The notes: generated from the letters alone by a model not told the origin. A DNA stretch of 64,000 nt from Allodiplogaster sudhausi (GCA_945643635.1 CALZFC010000282.1:1-64000); one strand, 5' to 3'. Positions 44,976 through 56,944 are shown, counted from the stretch's first letter. Numbers and translations are program-made.

Positions 44976-45622
44976 AAATTTTGTTTTCTTTACGAGTAAA
45001 TATGTAATATATATTTTCTTGCTTTCTATTTAATAATATCTGTTAATTTTAAATATTAAACAATTCTTGAAGGTAGAAACTATTTTCTGAACGAAAAAAT
45101 ATATTACTCCTTTAAATGAGTGGTCACATGACATAATTATAGTCGTCAGTGTTCACAAAAAGTAGACGAACAAATGTTCGAACTCGGTTCTCAAATCAGA
45201 TTACTGTAAATAGTAGTTTATCTCTAGAGCGAATATTGAAAATGAGCGATAACTAGTGAGAATTAGCTGCAGGCATCATGAATGCAATATTAAATGGTGC
45301 GGAGACCCAAAAGACATCAAATGAACTCAAGAAAACTCACAAAATATACCTGAATAATGAAATATGATTTAAAAACTGAATAAAATTTCAGCAAAACTGT
45401 GCTATCTCCGGGATTCGATCTCTCCCGCCCGCGCAGCAAAGGTATTAGTTCTGGTACCGAGAACGTTACCAATACACTACCTGTGCTGATGTTATGAATG
45501 TTTCTTATCTTCTTGATGACCTTTTTTTAATTTCATATTCATATTTACATGTTCATGTACATACATGTACATACATACATACGTGCGCAAGTATGACTAC
45601 GTGACACATATACACTTCTCTC

Positions 45623-45739
45623 GCTTACGACCATACCACGTTGAGAACACGCCATCCCGTCCGATCTGGCAAGTTAAGCAACGTTGGGCCCGGTTAGTAC
45701 TTGGATCGGAGACGGCTTGGGAATCCGGGTGTTGTAAGC
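45623..45739 (+). rRNA. 5S: 5S rRNA
   Basis: 117 nt, one C lost in the 3' CCCGGG run. This is the last 5S before the return to long-unit flank. Confidence 0.95.
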
Positions 45740-46011
45740 AAATTTTTGTTTTCTTTACGAGTAAATATGTAATATATATTTTCTTGCTTTCTATTTAATA
45801 ATATCTGTTAATTTTAAATATTAAACAATTCTTGAAGGTAGAAAACTATTTTCTGAACGAAAAAATGTCGCTCATATGACACAATGACCAAATATTGAAA
45901 AACTCTGAAATTGTATTATAAATTGAAAATTCTCTGTATATAGTTATGTAAACATTAAATACAACATTGTTCAAACATTTTATTCATAATATATAATTAA
46001 TTCCCCCCGAA

Positions 46012-46160
46012 GGGGAGGGCCGATCCCGGAGGTAGTGCAATACCGGGCCGACCCGTGGTGGGAGAGGAGCAAGCCCTGCAACCCCACCAGGTTTCAAAAA
46101 TCAGTTAATCTCGATGTGATCATTTGATCACGTACCGGAGATTAAGCCGATAAGAACAGA
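46012..46160 (-). pseudogene. U2: U2 snRNA 3' part, split by copy H
   Basis: U2 nt 40 to 3' end, one C lost. No U2 5' part is found at the other end of copy H, which is truncated. Confidence 0.92.
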
Positions 46161-46628
46161 TAAGCGTGTTTATCAACATGAATTATATAAAACAACTCAA
46201 GTGACAGATATGTTTGCCGCAAGCGGCGGTTACCACAAACAACTGGTAAAATAATAAGCAGTAATAGGGAATAAGTCAATGGATGTGTTGTTTAACAACC
46301 ATGTAAACGAAAGGCAATAATAAGGTTAAGTGACATGATGAGCAAATGAATAGGCATAACACGCTTCTGTTCTTTGAAGAAGAGAGAGTCTTTACCTCTA
46401 TATTTTGAGACTGATAGATAAATAATTTATTTAAGGAGCATAAGGCTCATAAAGAAAGAGAGGGAGAGAGAGAATTAGAGTTAGAGTTAGAGTTAGAAAG
46501 AGTAAGGATAGAATGTGATTAGATGAGAATATGTGAGTAAATATGAAAGGCTTAAGGCCTGTGATAATAGAGAAAGAGAGAAAGAGAGAGAGAGACTAGG
46601 CTGGCGTTTGGCCTCTTCGGCTGTTAGA

Positions 46629-49600
46629 CTAGGAGGAGGAGGAGGAGGAGGAGGAGGAGGAGGAGGGAGGGGGAAGGGCTCGACCGCGGATGTGCTCGGT
46701 GTAGATCTCTTGACTCGCTCGGATGACGTCAGAGACCGCGAGGCGCTTCATGAGCGCGGCGTACTTCCTCGAGATGCCGAGAGAGGCGGTGGCCGTGCCG
46801 TTGAGCGGGCAGAAGGCGCCGAGCGAGCCGATGACGTAGGCGTCGCAGACGACCTTGTACCCCTTGGCCTCGAGCGAGCGAGCGACGACGTCGTACTTCC
46901 TACGCTTCACGTCCCGAATCTGCAGCAAAGAGTCCTTTGTGTTTTGAAACGGGATCGCGACATCAACGACCGAAGCAGTCCGACCCCGGTGGTCTAGCAC
47001 CACGAGATCGGGCCGCTCCGGCCCTTGATGTAAAGAGGAAGGAAGTGGCTGATTGATGTAGATGTCGCCGTCGGCTGGACGCTTGGCTGCGCGGTGGAGT
47101 CGAGCGAGGATGGCGTCGTGGCGCTTCTGGATGAGACGAGTGTGGAAGCCGCAGTGTTGGAGGAGGTGGGGAAGGGTCTCCATGGCATATCCGCACCGTC
47201 GGCAGCGCTTGTCCGTCTGGTCGCCCCATCTCCGCGCGCCGTTGACCGGAAGGACGTTGAGTCGAGCCCGGTGGATGAAGCGCCAGTCGCGGAAGGAGGT
47301 GTAGCGGCCGTCGAAGAGGAAGTGGTTAGACGCCGGGGAAAGGAAGGAGGCGTCGTAGGTCTTCCCCTGGTCCCTCTTGGAGAGGAGGGAAGCGAAGAGG
47401 GAGCGTCGAAACCGCGGCCTTGAGCAGGCGGATCGCGGTGGAGGGGGTGAGGAGAGCTCCATCCACGGTGAAGGAGGGGTTGACGTTGGCGGGGCCGATG
47501 GAGTCGGCTTCGCGGCGATGTCGATGCCGGCGTCCTTGAGTCTCCTGACGGCCATCCGCAGCTTTGTCCACGTCGATGCGACGTCGTTGGACAGAGTGTC
47601 GAACGGAGCCGCCAGGGAGCCTCCAGGTATTCGCCAAGTTCCGCAGCACTTGCCATGCGGCCAGCGCGTCGCGAGGCAACCGCCTGGAGGGCCTCGTGGG
47701 AGGCGAGCGCCACGGTGTCGTCTTGGCTGCCCAGAAGCCGGACGCCATGGGATACCTCATAAATGTCCGCCAGGCGTGACAACTTGAGCATTCCCAGGCC
47801 TCCGAACGACGGGGGCAGCTCGACAACCTCGGGTGAGGCGCGCTGTGGCAAAGACAGCCACCGTTTGCCCGAGGCGATGAGCTGCTTGTCGAAGCCGTCG
47901 AGGTGCTTCTTGAGGACGCGGCCGTGCTCCAGATGGAAGGGGAGACGAGAGAGGATGAAGGTCCGCGTGCAGTCGGCCTTCTGCCAGGGGGTGAGGAGGG
48001 AGTCGTCGATGATCTTCAGACAGCGGCTGGCGTCGGCGATGGCGTCCCCGGCTGACGGGTGGAGGGAGTAGCCGGTGGGGACGCCAAGGTGGGGTGTAAG
48101 CTTCGCCCTTTCCCAGTGCCGGCATAGGCTTGCCCTGCACCGTGAAAGGGGTCAGCTGGACGCCTCGCTTGACAACATGCATACTCGCGCATTTGGCCGG
48201 CTTTAAACACCAGACCAGCAGCGGAGGCGGCATCAGAGACAGCGTCGAGCATGCCCTGAAGACCGGCAGCAGTGTCGGAGAGGAGAGCGAGGTCGTCGGC
48301 GAAGGCGAGGACGCTGACGTGAAGACCGTGGATGGAGGCGGGGGTGGAAAGAGGAGGAGGCTACTCTTATAATCGGCTCGATCGCCAGATTAAAGAGTAG
48401 AGGGGAGAGGGGGGATCCTTGGAGAACGCCGGCTTCGACCAGGATGGGCGGCGTCTCGCCGTCTCCTCCCCGCACCCTTGTAGAGGCGCCGTCGTAGAGG
48501 GAGAGGATGCGGGAGAGTGACGTGGAGCCGAGGCCGTGCCACTCCAGAGCAGCACGCATGACGCTGTGCGGGAGACTGCCAAACGCGTTCGCGAGGTCGA
48601 GAAAAGAGACCGCCAAAGAGCGGCCCTCTCGCTTGGCGCCGGCAATCCCCATCTGGAGGAGGGCATTCAGACCGGCCATCTGCGCCCCAGGGATAAATCC
48701 CTTTTGGCACTCTGACAGCCGGTCATTGGCCAAGGCCCACGACATGAGACGGCGGTTGAGAAGCGCCGCGTAGACCTTGGAGATGGTGTCGCCGAGAGCG
48801 AGAGGCCGCCAGTTGGAGATGTCGTCCCGGTCACCCTTCTTGTGGACGAGCACTGTCCTCGACAGCTTCCAGGGCGCTGGGACATGGCTGAGGCGGTGCA
48901 CGGCGGAAAAGACACCCGCCAGAATGCAACCGCCCGCGTCGAAGCCACGCCAGGCCGAGTACCGAAGTCCATCGGGCCCTGGTGCCGTGTCAGAGCATCG
49001 CCGGAGGTGCCCCCACACCTCACGGGGTGTGAAGACGCCCTCCAGAGGCTCGTCCGAAGAGGGGGGAGAGACCGGGGTCCAGGAAGGGACAGGCAGAGGG
49101 GTACCAGCGTGAATCGCCCGGAAGTAAGGCTCGAGGCGCGCGACTGGAATGTCACACGCACCCGTACTCCCGGTGGTCAGCTGCCGGAAAACTTTGCCTC
49201 TGTTGGCCCTGTACTCCTTCTGGAGCTGGACGGCGGCCGTCGAGGACGATGAAGAGGGGGGCGTGGGTGTGGCCGAGCTGCCGACGACGAGCCACCGGGC
49301 GGCTTGGGCAGCCTGGTCCCGGCAGCCTTCCTGCACTCCTTGACGAGCCGCTCGAGAGCGGCCTCCAGCTCCGCCGGCGTAGAGACCGCGAGAAAATCGC
49401 TGGCTCCAGAGGAGCTGCGAAGCTCCCGCGGCCGGCCCTCTCAGTCTCGGTTGCTGACCTTGCTGCTGAACAGCAGCGGGTGAGCGGCGCAACGTTGACC
49501 TTGAGGAGGCGGAACTGGGAGAAGAGGCCGCAGAGGAGACAGGGGGAGAAGCTGGAGGAGGTGGAGGAGGGGGGGAGGCGGGAGGTGAAGATGAAGATGA

Positions 49601-50027
49601 AGATGAAGAGGGGGAGGGGGAGGGGGGACCGGCTGAAGAAGATGCCCGGCTCGCCGAGCGAGTAACGCGGGCGCCGGTGGGAGGGGTAGCCTGTCTTTGC
49701 GCCGCCGGGGCTCTGACCATCCTGGGTCGCCTCACAGGGAGGTTCGCCGGAGGTGCGGGCCCTACACTCTGCTGTTGGAAAGCAGCGAGTGCATCCCCAT
49801 GCGCGGAACGCACATGAGGACGAAGCGTACGCAAGTCCTCTTTCTCCACTGCGCAAAAGCGGCACTTGAAAGAAAGGCCCATATCGTGCTCATGCTTTAG
49901 ATGCCTGGCAAGCCCTCCCTGAGACGCGTAGTCTCGGTGGGTGGGTTGCGCTGCCGATCTACAAGGCTCACACACGAAGCGGTCGCCCTCCCGCCAGGGG
50001 AAGACGAGCAAACTCCGGGAAAACCAT
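46629..50027 (-). pseudogene. Frameshifted zinc-finger/RT/endonuclease ORF, copy H
   Basis: The start at 50027 matches the intact copies. Single-base indels are visible near 50021 (extra A before the start), 49393, 49237, 48348, 48203, 48092, 47620, 47507 and 47410. All catalytic motifs remain legible. The endonuclease end (46629-47400) is open and ends in the poly-Ser/TAG form. Confidence 0.83.
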
Positions 50028-50242
50028 TGCAAACCGGTGGCAGAGCTAGAGTCGCAGCTGACGAGAGCGACAGAGCAAGCGATACGGGGTGGGAGAGACC
50101 GACAGGGGGAGGTATACCTTACTCCAATCGGCTTGACGACGACGGGGGGGGCGGCGATGTAGACGGTCCGCGACGGCAGAGAGAGGGCGGGGCGACGCGA
50201 GAACGAGCGGCCGCGACGATCCAGACAGCCAGAGGGAGAGGC

Positions 50243-50483
50243 CACCGTCCGGGACGAACCCGTAGGTTGGGGCACCACCGTCCGGGACGAACCCGTAGGT
50301 GGGGGGAACCACCGTCCGGGACGAACCCGTAGGTGGGGGGAACCACCGTCCGGGACGAACCCGTAGGTGGGGGGAACCACCGTCCGGGACAAGCCCGTAG
50401 GTGGGGAGGGGGGGGGGGGGAGAGGGGGGGGAGAGGGGGGGGAGAGGGGGGGGAGAGGGGGGGGGAGGGGGAGGGGAGGGGGG
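50243..50483. repeat. 5' leader repeats of copy H (five units plus G-run tract)
   Basis: Five ~34-bp units are followed by a tract of GAGAGGGGGGGG type. Confidence 0.85.
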
Positions 50484-50608
50484 TAGCGGCCGAAGAGCGG
50501 CAGCCGAAGAGCACCAGGCTCGCTGGCAACCTTTTCCCACCACGCAAGTACAAGGAACACCGACAGTCCGACACCGCCCCTTTGGGCGGGTGGGCCAGTG
50601 GCCAAGTA

Positions 50609-50610
<2 letters not shown>

Positions 50611-50648
<38 letters not shown>
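50611..50648. repeat. 38-nt poly(A) run at truncated end of copy H
   Basis: An uninterrupted A38 lies between the truncated 5' leader of copy H and spacer sequence GTAGACGAAC, which elsewhere is preceded by CACAAAAA. Family-1 elements have no poly(A) tail elsewhere in the window. This may be an assembly or gap-filling artefact, or an A-run expanded during repair. Confidence 0.8.
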
Positions 50649-50651
<3 letters not shown>

Positions 50652-51108
50652 GACGAACAAATGTTCGAACTCGGTTCTCAAATCAGATTACTGTAAATAG
50701 TAGTTTATCTCTAGAGCGAATATGAAAATGAGCGATAACTAGTGAGAATTAGCTGCAGGCATCATGAATGCAATATTAAATGGTGCGGAGACCCAAAAGA
50801 CATCAAATGAACTCAAGAAAACTCACAAAATATACCTGAATAATGAAATATGATTTAAAAACTGAATAAAATTTCAGCAAAAACTGTGCTATCTCCGGGA
50901 TTCGATCTCTCCCGCCCGCGCAGCAAAGGTATTAGTTCTGGTACCGAGAAACGTTACCAATACACTACCTGTGCTGATGTTATGAATGTTTCTTATCTTC
51001 TTGATGACCTTTTTTAATTTCATATTCATATTACATGTTCATGTACATACATGTACATACATACATACGTGCGCAAGTATGACTACGTGACACATATACA
51101 CTTCTCTC

Positions 51109-51226
51109 GCTTACGACCATACCACGTTGAGAACACGCCATCCCGTCCGATCTGGCAAGTTAAGCAACGTTGGGCCCGGTTAGTACTTGGATCGGAGACG
51201 GCTTGGGAATCCCGGGTGTTGTAAGC
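51109..51226 (+). rRNA. 5S: 5S rRNA
   Basis: 118-nt consensus copy with a five-T terminator run. Confidence 0.97.
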
Positions 51227-51498
51227 AAATTTTTGTTTTCTTTACGAGTAAATATGTAATATATATTTTCTTGCTTTCTATTTAATAATATCTGTTAATT
51301 TTAAATATTAAACAATTCTTGAAGGTAGAAACTATTTTCTGAACGAAAAAATGTTCGCTCATATGACACAATGACCAAATATTGAAAAACTCTGAAATTG
51401 TATTATAATTGAAAATTCTCTGTATATATGTTATGTAAACATTAAATACAACATTGTTCAAACATTTTTATTCATAATATATAATTAATTCCCCCGAA

Positions 51499-51687
51499 GG
51501 GGAGGGCCGATCCCGGAGGTAGTGCAATACCGGGCCGACCCGTGGTGGGAGAGGAGCAAGCCCCTGCAACCCCACCAGGTTTCAAAAAATCAGTTAATCT
51601 CGATGTGATCATTTGATCACGTACCGGAGATTAAGCCGATAAGAACAGATACTACACTTTGATCTTAGCCAAAGGCCGAGAAGCGAT
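51499..51687 (-). ncRNA. U2: U2 snRNA, intact
   Basis: 189 nt; one A gained next to the Sm site (gatttttt on the RNA strand) and one A lost near the 5' end (ccaaagg for ccaaaagg). These may be consensus errors. Confidence 0.92.
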
Positions 51688-51886
51688 GCGGAAAACAATG
51701 CGGAGGTCCTCCTGGACCTCCTCTACACACCTACACTTTCCGGGTATTTCAACTTTCGCATGGCTTGCCAGAGCTCGGGCCGACTCACACGGTGTGGGAG
51801 GAGGGAAAAGTGAAGGAAAGTGAGCGCTAAATATGTGCTATGACTTGCCCACCCACCTCCTTTAAATATTTGAGAGAGAGTGTGTG

Positions 51887-51933
<47 letters not shown>

Positions 51934-52653
51934 CGAACAACGACGGATTCAGACATTTTGAATCAATACTTTAGTGATAAGGAGTTTGAAATTATAAATA
52001 ATTTTATTATCATTGGATAGCCCTAACAAAACTCTACAATATATGTCCTAGTGAAATTTTCATGAAACTTACTTTAAAATGAGATATTAGCGGTAGAAGA
52101 TTGGCTCATTCTCGGATTTCCACTCTTAAAATGTATATTACTCCTTTAAATGAGTGGTCACATGACATAATTATAGTCGTCAGTGTTCACAAAAAGTAGA
52201 CGAACAAATGTTCGAACTCGGTTCTCAAATCAGATTACTGTAAATAGTAGTTTATCTCTAGAGCGAATATTGAAAATGAGCGATAACTAGTGAGAATTAG
52301 CTGCAGGCATCATGAATGCAATATAAATGGTGCGGAGACCCAAAAGACATCAAATGAACTCAAGAAAACTCACAAAATATACCTGAATAATGAAATATGA
52401 TTTAAAAACTGAATAAAATTCAGCAAAACTGTGCTATCTCCGGGATTCGATCTCTCCCGCCCGCGCAGCAAAGGTATTAGTTCTGGTACCGAGAACGTTA
52501 CCAATACACTACCTGTGCTGATGTTATGAATGTTTCTTATCTTCTTGATGACTTTTTTTAATTTCATATTCATATTTACATGTTCATGTACATACATGTA
52601 CATACATACATACGTGCGCAAGTATGACTACGTGACACATATACACTTCTCTC

Positions 52654-52770
52654 GCTTACGACCATACCACGTTGAGAACACGCCATCCCGTCCGATCTGG
52701 CAAGTTAAGCAACGTTGGGCCCGGTTAGTACTTGGATCGGAGACGGCTTGGGAATCCGGGTGTTGTAAGC
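52654..52770 (+). rRNA. 5S: 5S rRNA
   Basis: 117 nt, one C lost in the 3' CCCGGG run. Confidence 0.95.
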
Positions 52771-53041
52771 AAATTTTTGTTTTCTTTACGAGTAAATATG
52801 TAATATATATTTTCTGCTTTCTATTTAATAATATCTGTTAATTTAAATATTAAACAATTCTTGAAGGTAGAAAAACTATTTTCTGAACGAAAAAATGTCG
52901 CTCATATGACACAATGACCAAATATTGAAAAACTCTGAATTGTATTATAAATTGAAAATTCTCTGTATATATGTTATGTAAACATTAAATACAACATTGT
53001 TCAAACATTTTTATTCATAATATATAATTAATTCCCCCGAA

Positions 53042-53191
53042 GGGGAGGGCCGATCCCGGAGGTAGTGCAATACCGGGCCGACCCGTGGTGGGAGAGGAGC
53101 AAGCCCCTGCAACCCCACCAGGTTTCAAAAATCAGTTAATCTCGATGTGATCATTTGATCACGTACCGGAGATTAAGCCGATAAGAACAGA
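53042..53191 (-). pseudogene. U2: U2 snRNA 3' part, cut by stub I
   Basis: U2 nt 40 to 3' end; the 5' part has been lost with the rest of the element. Confidence 0.93.
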
Positions 53192-53941
53192 TAAGCGTGT
53201 TTATCAACATGAATTATATAAAACAACTCAAGTGACAGATATGTTTGCCGCAAGCGGCGGTTACCACAAACAACTGGTAAAATAATAAGCAGTAATAGGG
53301 AATAAGTCAATGGATGTGTTGTTTAACAACCATGTAAACGAAAGGCAATAATAAGGTTAAGTGACATGATGAGCAAATGAATAGGCATAACACGCTTCTG
53401 TTCTTTGAAGAAGAGAGAGTCTTTACCTCTATATTTTTGAGACTGATAGATAAATAATTTATTTAAGGAGCATAAGGCTCATAAAGAAAGAGAGGGAGAG
53501 AGAGAATTAGAGTTAGAGTTAGAGTTAGAAAAGAGTAAGGATAGAATGTGATTAGATGAGAATATGTGAGTAAATATGAAAGGCTTAAGGCCTTGTGATA
53601 ATAGAGAAAGAGAGAAAGAGAGAGAGAGACTAGGCTGGTGTTTGGCCTCTTCGGCTGTTAGACTAGGAGGAGAAGGAAGGGGAGGAGGAGGAAGAGGAGG
53701 AGGGAGGGGGAAGGGCTCGACCGCGGATGTGCTCGGAGTAGATCTCTTGACTCGCTCGGATGACATCAGAGACCGCGAGGCGCTTCATGAGCGCGGCCGT
53801 ACTTCCTCGAGATGCCGAGAGAGGCGGTGGCCGTGCCGTTGAGCGGGCAGAAGGCGCCGAGCGAGCCGATGGATAGGCGTCGCAGACGACCTGTACCCCT
53901 TGGCCTCGAGCGAGCGAGCGACGACGTCGTACTTCCTGCGC
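53192..53941 (-). mobile_element. Utopia-like 3' stub (copy I, ~750 bp)
   Basis: Only the 3' untranslated region and the last ~95 codons of the endonuclease region remain. The stub ends at GTACTTCCTGCGC and continues directly into the middle of a 5S gene. Both partners have a TCCCGAATCTG/TCCGATCTGG-like stretch near the joint, so microhomology may have guided the deletion. This is loss of the 5' side by recombination, because a 5' truncation during integration would have left a U2 5' part. Confidence 0.88.
53663..53941 (-). pseudogene. Endonuclease C-terminal fragment, stub I
   Basis: Encodes the SLEAKGYKVVCDAY...SLGAFCPLNGTATASLGISRKYAALMKRLAV region to the end of the ORF, with two frame changes (extra C at about 53799, deletion near 53871). 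Confidence 0.8.
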
Positions 53942-54021
53942 CCGATCTGGCAAGTTAAGCAACGTTGGGCCCGGTTAGTACTTGGATCGGAGACGGCTTG
54001 GGAATCCCGGGTGTTGTAAGC
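53942..54021 (+). pseudogene. 5S: 5S rRNA, 5'-truncated
   Basis: The last 80 nt of 5S, starting at CCGATCTGGCAAG. The first 38 nt are replaced by the stub I sequence. Box A and box C are retained, so Pol III could in principle still transcribe it, but helix I cannot form. Confidence 0.92.
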
Positions 54022-54294
54022 AAATTTTTGTTTTCTTTACGAGTAAATATGTAATATATATTTTCTTGCTTTCTATTTAATAATATCTGTTAATTTTAAA
54101 TATTAAACAATTCTTGAAGGTAGAAACTATTTTCTGAACGAAAAAATGTCGCTCATATGACACAATGACCAAATATTGAAAAAACTCTGAAATTGTATTA
54201 TAAATTGAAAATTCTCTGTATATATGTTATGTAAACATTAAATACAACATTGTTCAAACATTTTTATTCATAATATATATTAATTCCCCCCGAA

Positions 54295-54482
54295 GGGGAG
54301 GGCCGATCCCGGAGGTAGTGCAATACCGGGCCGACCCGTGGTGGGAGAGGAGCAAGCCCTGCAACCCCACCAGGTTTCAAAAATCAGTTAATCTCGATGT
54401 GATCATTTGATCACGTACCGGAGATTAAGCCGATAAGAACAGATACTACACTTTGATCTTAGCCAAAAGGCCGAGAAGCGAT
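54295..54482 (-). ncRNA. U2: U2 snRNA, intact
   Basis: 188 nt, one C lost in the loop III region; uninterrupted insertion site. Confidence 0.93.
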
Positions 54483-54679
54483 GCGGAAAACAATGCGGAG
54501 GTCCTCCTGGACCTCCTCTACAACCTACACTTTCCGGGTATTTCAACTTTCGCATGGCTTGCCAGAGCTCGGGCCGACTCACACGGTGTGGGAGGAGGGA
54601 AAGTGAAGGAAAGTGAGCGCTAAATATGTGCTATGACTTGCCCACCCACCTCCTTTAAATATTTGAGAGAGAGTGTGTG

Positions 54680-54720
<41 letters not shown>

Positions 54721-55440
54721 CGAACAACGACGGATTCAGACATTTTGAATCAATACTTTAGTGATAAGGAGTTTGAAATTATAAATAATTTTATTATCAT
54801 TGGATAGCCCTAACAAAACTCTACAATATATGTCCTAGTGAAATTTCATGAAACTTACTTTAAAATGAGATATTAGCGGTAGAAGATTGCTCATTCTCGG
54901 ATTTCCACTCTTAAAATGTATATTACTCCTTTAAATGAGTGGTCACATGACATAATTATAGTCGTCAGTGTTCACAAAAAGTAGACGAACAAATGTTCGA
55001 ACTCGGTTCTCAAATCAGATTACTGTAAATAGTAGTTTATCTCTAGAGCGAATATTGAAATGAGCGATAACTAGTGAGAATTAGCTGCAGGCATCATGAA
55101 TGCAATATTAAATGGTGCGGAGACCCAAAAGACATCAAATGAACTCAAGAAAACTCACAAAATATACCTGAATAATGAAATATGATTTAAAAACTGAATA
55201 AAATTTCAGCAAAACTGTGCTATCTCCGGGATTCGATCTCTCCCGCCCGCGCAGCAAAGGTATTAGTTCTGGTACCGAGAACGTTACCAATACACTACCT
55301 GTGCTGATGTTATGAATGTTTCTTATCTTCTTGATGACCTTTTTTTAATTTCATATTCATATTTACATGTTCATGTACATACATGTACATACATACATAC
55401 GTGCGCAAGTATGACTACGTGACACATATACACTTCTCTC

Positions 55441-55558
55441 GCTTACGACCATACCACGTTGAGAACACGCCATCCCGTCCGATCTGGCAAGTTAAGCAAC
55501 GTTGGGCCCGGTTAGTACTTGGATCGGAGACGGCTTGGGAATCCCGGGTGTTGTAAGC
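55441..55558 (+). rRNA. 5S: 5S rRNA
   Basis: 118-nt consensus copy. Confidence 0.97.
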
Positions 55559-55830
55559 AAATTTTTGTTTTCTTTACGAGTAAATATGTAATATATATTT
55601 TCTTGCTTTCTATTTAATAATATCTGTTAATTTTAAATATTAAACAATTCTTGAAGGTAGAAACTATTTTCTGAACGAAAAAATGTCGCTCATATGACAC
55701 AATGACCAAATATTGAAAAACTCTGAAATTGTATTATAAATTGAAAATTCTCTGTATATATGTTATGTAAACATTAAATACAACATTGTTCAAACATTTT
55801 TATTCATAATATATAATTAATTCCCCCGAA

Positions 55831-55980
55831 GGGGAGGGCCGATCCCGGAGGTAGTGCAATACCGGGCCGACCCGTGGTGGGAGAGGAGCAAGCCCCTGCA
55901 ACCCCACCAGGTTTCAAAAATCAGTTAATCTCGATGTGATCATTTGATCACGTACCGGAGATTAAGCCGATAAGAACAGA
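55831..55980 (-). pseudogene. U2: U2 snRNA 3' part with 22-bp element stub
   Basis: U2 nt 40 to 3' end; the 5' part is absent because the sequence continues as an element remnant and then short-unit spacer. Confidence 0.93.
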
Positions 55981-56002
55981 TAAGCGTGTTTATCAACATG
56001 AA
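55981..56002 (-). mobile_element. 22-bp Utopia-like 3' terminal remnant
   Basis: TAAGCGTGTTTATCAACATG plus AA is the exact 3' terminus of family 1. It is fused through TGAA to the post-5S flank (TTGAAGGTAGAAAC). The same junction recurs at 63095-63116. Confidence 0.9.
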
Positions 56003-56553
56003 GGTAGAAACTATTTTCTGAACGAAAAAATATATTACTCCTTTAAATGAGTGGTCACATGACATAATTATAGTCGTCAGTGTTCACAAAAAGTAGACGA
56101 ACAAATGTTCGAACTCGGTTCTCAAATCAGATTACTGTAAATAGTAGTTTATCTCTAGAGCGAATATTGAAAATGAGCGATAACTAGTGAGAATTAGCTG
56201 CAGGCATCATGAATGCAATATTAAATGGTGCGGAGACCCAAAAGACATCAAATGAACTCAAGAAAACTCACAAAATATACCTGAATAATGAAATATGATT
56301 TAAAAACTGAATAAAATTTCAGCAAAACTGTGCTATCTCCGGGATTCGATCTCTCCCGCCCGCGCAGCAAAGGTATTAGTTCTGGTACCGAGAACGTTAC
56401 CAATACACTACCTGTGCTGATGTTATGAATGTTTCTTATCTTCTTGATGACCTTTTTTTAATTTCATATTCATATTTACATGTTCATGTACATACATGTA
56501 CATACATACATACGTGCGCAAGTATGACTACGTGACACATATACACTTCTCTC

Positions 56554-56671
56554 GCTTACGACCATACCACGTTGAGAACACGCCATCCCGTCCGATCTGG
56601 CAAGTTAAGCAACGTTGGGCCCGGTTAGTACTTGGATCGGAGACGGCTTGGGAATCCCGGGTGTTGTAAGC
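56554..56671 (+). rRNA. 5S: 5S rRNA
   Basis: 118-nt consensus copy, 1113 bp after the previous 5S because of the rearranged spacer. Confidence 0.97.
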
Positions 56672-56944
56672 AAATTTTTGTTTTCTTTACGAGTAAATAT
56701 GTAATATATATTTTCTTGCTTTCTATTTAATAATATCTGTTAATTTTAAATATTAAACAATTCTTGAAGGTAGAAACTATTTTCTGAACGAAAAAATGTC
56801 GCTCATATGACACAATGACCAAATATTGAAAAACTCTGAAATTGTATTATAAATTGAAAATTCTCTGTATATATGTTATGTAAACATTAAATACAACATT
56901 GTTCAAACATTTTTATTCATAATATATAATTAATTCCCCCCGAA

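Larger units (their letters stand above)
38245..46011. repeat. Short-unit 5S array (~766 bp), lacking U2
   Basis: Ten 5S genes are spaced at 765-767 bp. Each unit joins the post-5S flank (GAACGAAAAAAT) to ATATTACTCCTTTAAATG of the AT-rich spacer, removing U2, its upstream region, the GA tract and part of the spacer (~783 bp). The same breakpoint occurs in all nine complete units, so a single deletion was amplified. Units differ only by rare single-base changes. tRNA-like sequences persist 222-137 bp upstream of each 5S. After the last 5S the full-length flank and a U2 3' part resume. Confidence 0.95.
46161..50610 (-). mobile_element. Utopia-like non-LTR element copy H, 5'-truncated at poly(A) run
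   Basis: A family-1 element, complete at the 3' end but lacking the last ~65 bp of the 5' leader. It stops at GGCCAAGTACT and is followed by 38 A and then spacer sequence. It has five leader repeats. Its N-terminal half shares variants with copy E (DRFVCEP, TGSTGACDIP, RILSLYD), whereas its C-terminal half shares variants with B and C (GRMASAAELG and gcaccgtcggcag at the knuckle). Confidence 0.92.
50649..53041. repeat. 5S-U2 array units
   Basis: The right part of one unit, one full unit with intact U2 and GA tract (51872-51931), and the start of the next. tRNA-like sequences lie at about 50887-50973 and 52432-52517. Several small indels occur. No further gene is seen. Confidence 0.88.
54022..56944. 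repeat. 5S-U2 array units with rearranged third unit
   Basis: Contains an intact U2 with upstream region and GA tract (54665-54719), two 5S genes and, from 56003, a switch into the short-unit form of the spacer (GAACGAAAAAATATATTACTCC). tRNA-like sequences lie at about 55219-55304 and 56332-56417. Confidence 0.88.

Noticed and set aside
38245..46011. Short 5S units as products of retrotransposition or a SINE
   Set aside because: All units share one internal deletion joint and keep identical long flanks, which fits unequal exchange, and there are no tails or target duplications.
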